Source of the DNA: Frankiales bacterium
Lineage (GTDB): Bacteria > Actinomycetota > Actinomycetes > JAFAQI01
DNA length: 6,453 nucleotides
Assembly (NCBI GenBank): GCA_019246495.1
Contig: JAFAQI010000176.1
Location: forward strand, 1 to 6,453
Reading direction: 5' to 3'
Shown here: positions 5,948-6,453 of the stretch, piece after piece
Position numbering within the stretch: position 1 is the stretch's first letter
Layout: each line of letters opens with the position of its first letter
Translations under genes and position numbers: made by a program
The notes under the pieces: model-generated
Databases searched by the model: none
Seen by the model: only the letters and a program-made list of their open reading frames with translations
What the model was told of the DNA's origin: nothing

Positions 5948-6313
5948 ATGGGGTCGCGTCGTACCGTTCTGCGCGGCGGTCGTCTGGGTGGGGCGGCAGG
6001 CGCCGAGGTCGACCGTGGAGGTCCGGTCGAGCCGCGCCGCGCCGTCTCCTACTGGTGCCACGCCGGGCATGAGTCCCGGCCGCAGCTCGCCTCTGACGTC
6101 GTCGCGCCCGACACCTGGGAGTGCGTCGTGTGCGGGCAGCCCGCCGGCGTCGACAAGGATGAGCCGCCGGCCCGCGTCGGCGCTGCCGGTGCCTCGCACA
6201 AGACGCCCTATGAGTTCCTCATGATGCGGCGCACCGAGGCCGAGGGCGAGAAGCTATTGGAAGAGGCGCTCGCCAACCTGCACGACAGCCGCTCCAGCCG
6301 CCGTAGCCGCTGA
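5948..6313 (+). CDS. rbpA: RNA polymerase-binding protein RbpA
   Basis: This 121-residue protein matches RbpA, an actinobacterial activator that binds RNA polymerase and group 1/2 sigma factors and stabilises the open promoter complex. The flexible N-terminal tail carries VLRGGRLGG (7-15). The core has a zinc-ribbon set, Cys37-x3-His41 and Cys59-x2-Cys62, of the Streptomyces type. After an acidic/Pro stretch (GVDKDEPPARV) comes the sigma-interaction part, KTPYEFLMMRRTEAEGEKLL (85-104), then a helix and a Ser/Arg-rich end. The linker before Lys85 is mostly Gly/Ala and less basic than I expect, and the THxxxxxERR pattern reads TPYEFLMMRR, so this may be a divergent form or paralogue. ATG at 5948 has GAAAGGA 7 nt ahead. 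It follows csp with only a hairpin-bearing 72-nt gap. Confidence 0.93.
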   Translation: MGSRRTVLRGGRLGGAAGAEVDRGGPVEPRRAVSYWCHAGHESRPQLASDVVAPDTWECVVCGQPAGVDKDEPPARVGAAGASHKTPYEFLMMRRTEAEGEKLLEEALANLHDSRSSRRSR

Positions 6314-6453
6314 CGCCGCTTCGCCGGCAGGGAACGCCGGGTGCTCGTCACGGTGCCGTGACACGAGCAAAGCGGTCGCCAGGGCGATGACGCCGAGCTC
6401 GGCCGCGGTGGCGACGACGTCCAGCGCGCCGACCGACTCGACATCGGCTGCGC
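6254..6453 (-). CDS. C-terminal fragment of a probable membrane protein
   Basis: A minus frame, too incomplete to show its start, enters from the right edge and ends at TAG (6256-6254), giving 65 residues. Third codon positions are strongly GC and the residues make sense: GALDVVATAAELGVIALATALLV (8-30) is a likely transmembrane helix, followed by a charged SRHRDEHP and an Ala-rich tail. It resembles the end of a transporter-like protein, but the family cannot be named. It converges on rbpA and overlaps its last 60 nt. Confidence 0.5.
   Translation of the reverse strand, partial: AADVESVGALDVVATAAELGVIALATALLVSRHRDEHPAFPAGEAASAATAAGAAVVQVGERLFQ
6343..6368. terminator. Imperfect inverted repeat after rbpA, possible terminator
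   Basis: GCTCGT (6343-6348) pairs with ACGAGC (6363-6368), and CACG (6349-6352) pairs with CGTG (6357-6360) around a GTGC loop, leaving a two-base bulge. It lies 29 nt past the rbpA stop, has no T tract, and falls inside the opposing reading frame, so it may be only a coding by-product. Confidence 0.3.

Noticed and set aside
1..6453. CRISPR, tRNA, rRNA, insertion sequence, phage or defence module
   Set aside because: No repeat arrays, cloverleaf sequences, transposase motifs or terminal repeats were seen.

Overview
The window is very GC-rich (G or C at most third codon positions). It encodes an RbpA-type RNA polymerase-binding protein and an AlkP-like membrane protein of a kind common in actinomycetes. 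It also uses GTG/TTG starts and lacks clear Shine-Dalgarno sites at several genes. This points to chromosomal DNA of an Actinomycetota bacterium; I cannot place it more finely. I see no mobile element, CRISPR array, tRNA or rRNA, and the region reads as ordinary chromosomal backbone.

Left part (1-3693, minus strand): a compact five-gene run read leftwards from 3693. The order is a PNP-fold nucleosidase (MTA/SAH type), a two-domain VOC/glyoxalase-like protein, a PaaG-like crotonase, an ArsC-family thioredoxin-fold protein, and a secreted/membrane alkaline-phosphatase-superfamily-like protein that runs off the left edge. Junctions are 13 nt, a 4-nt ATGA overlap, 9 nt and a 4-nt TTGA overlap, so the genes are probably co-transcribed. 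The last gene starts with TTG and is invisible to an ATG-only search; its frame was read by hand through 387 codons without a stop.

Middle (3714-5431, plus strand): an RhtA-like EamA exporter overlaps by 4 nt (GTGA) a spermidine-synthase-like protein. This pair diverges from the nucleosidase across only 20 bp, which hold an interrupted palindrome that may carry back-to-back promoters for leaderless or near-leaderless transcripts.

Right part (5432-6453): a 240-nt non-coding leader with a candidate promoter and several hairpins precedes a cold-shock protein gene. A perfect 12-bp hairpin separates it from rbpA. A convergent minus-strand gene, of which only the C-terminus is present, overlaps the 3' end of rbpA by 60 nt.

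The csp-rbpA pair suggests a transcription/RNA-chaperone stress module. The minus-strand cluster has no single obvious pathway. No clearly novel system is evident; the points most worth checking are the hidden TTG gene, the 20-bp divergent promoter, the structured csp leader and rbpA spacer, and the atypical active sites of the crotonase and the spermidine-synthase-like protein.
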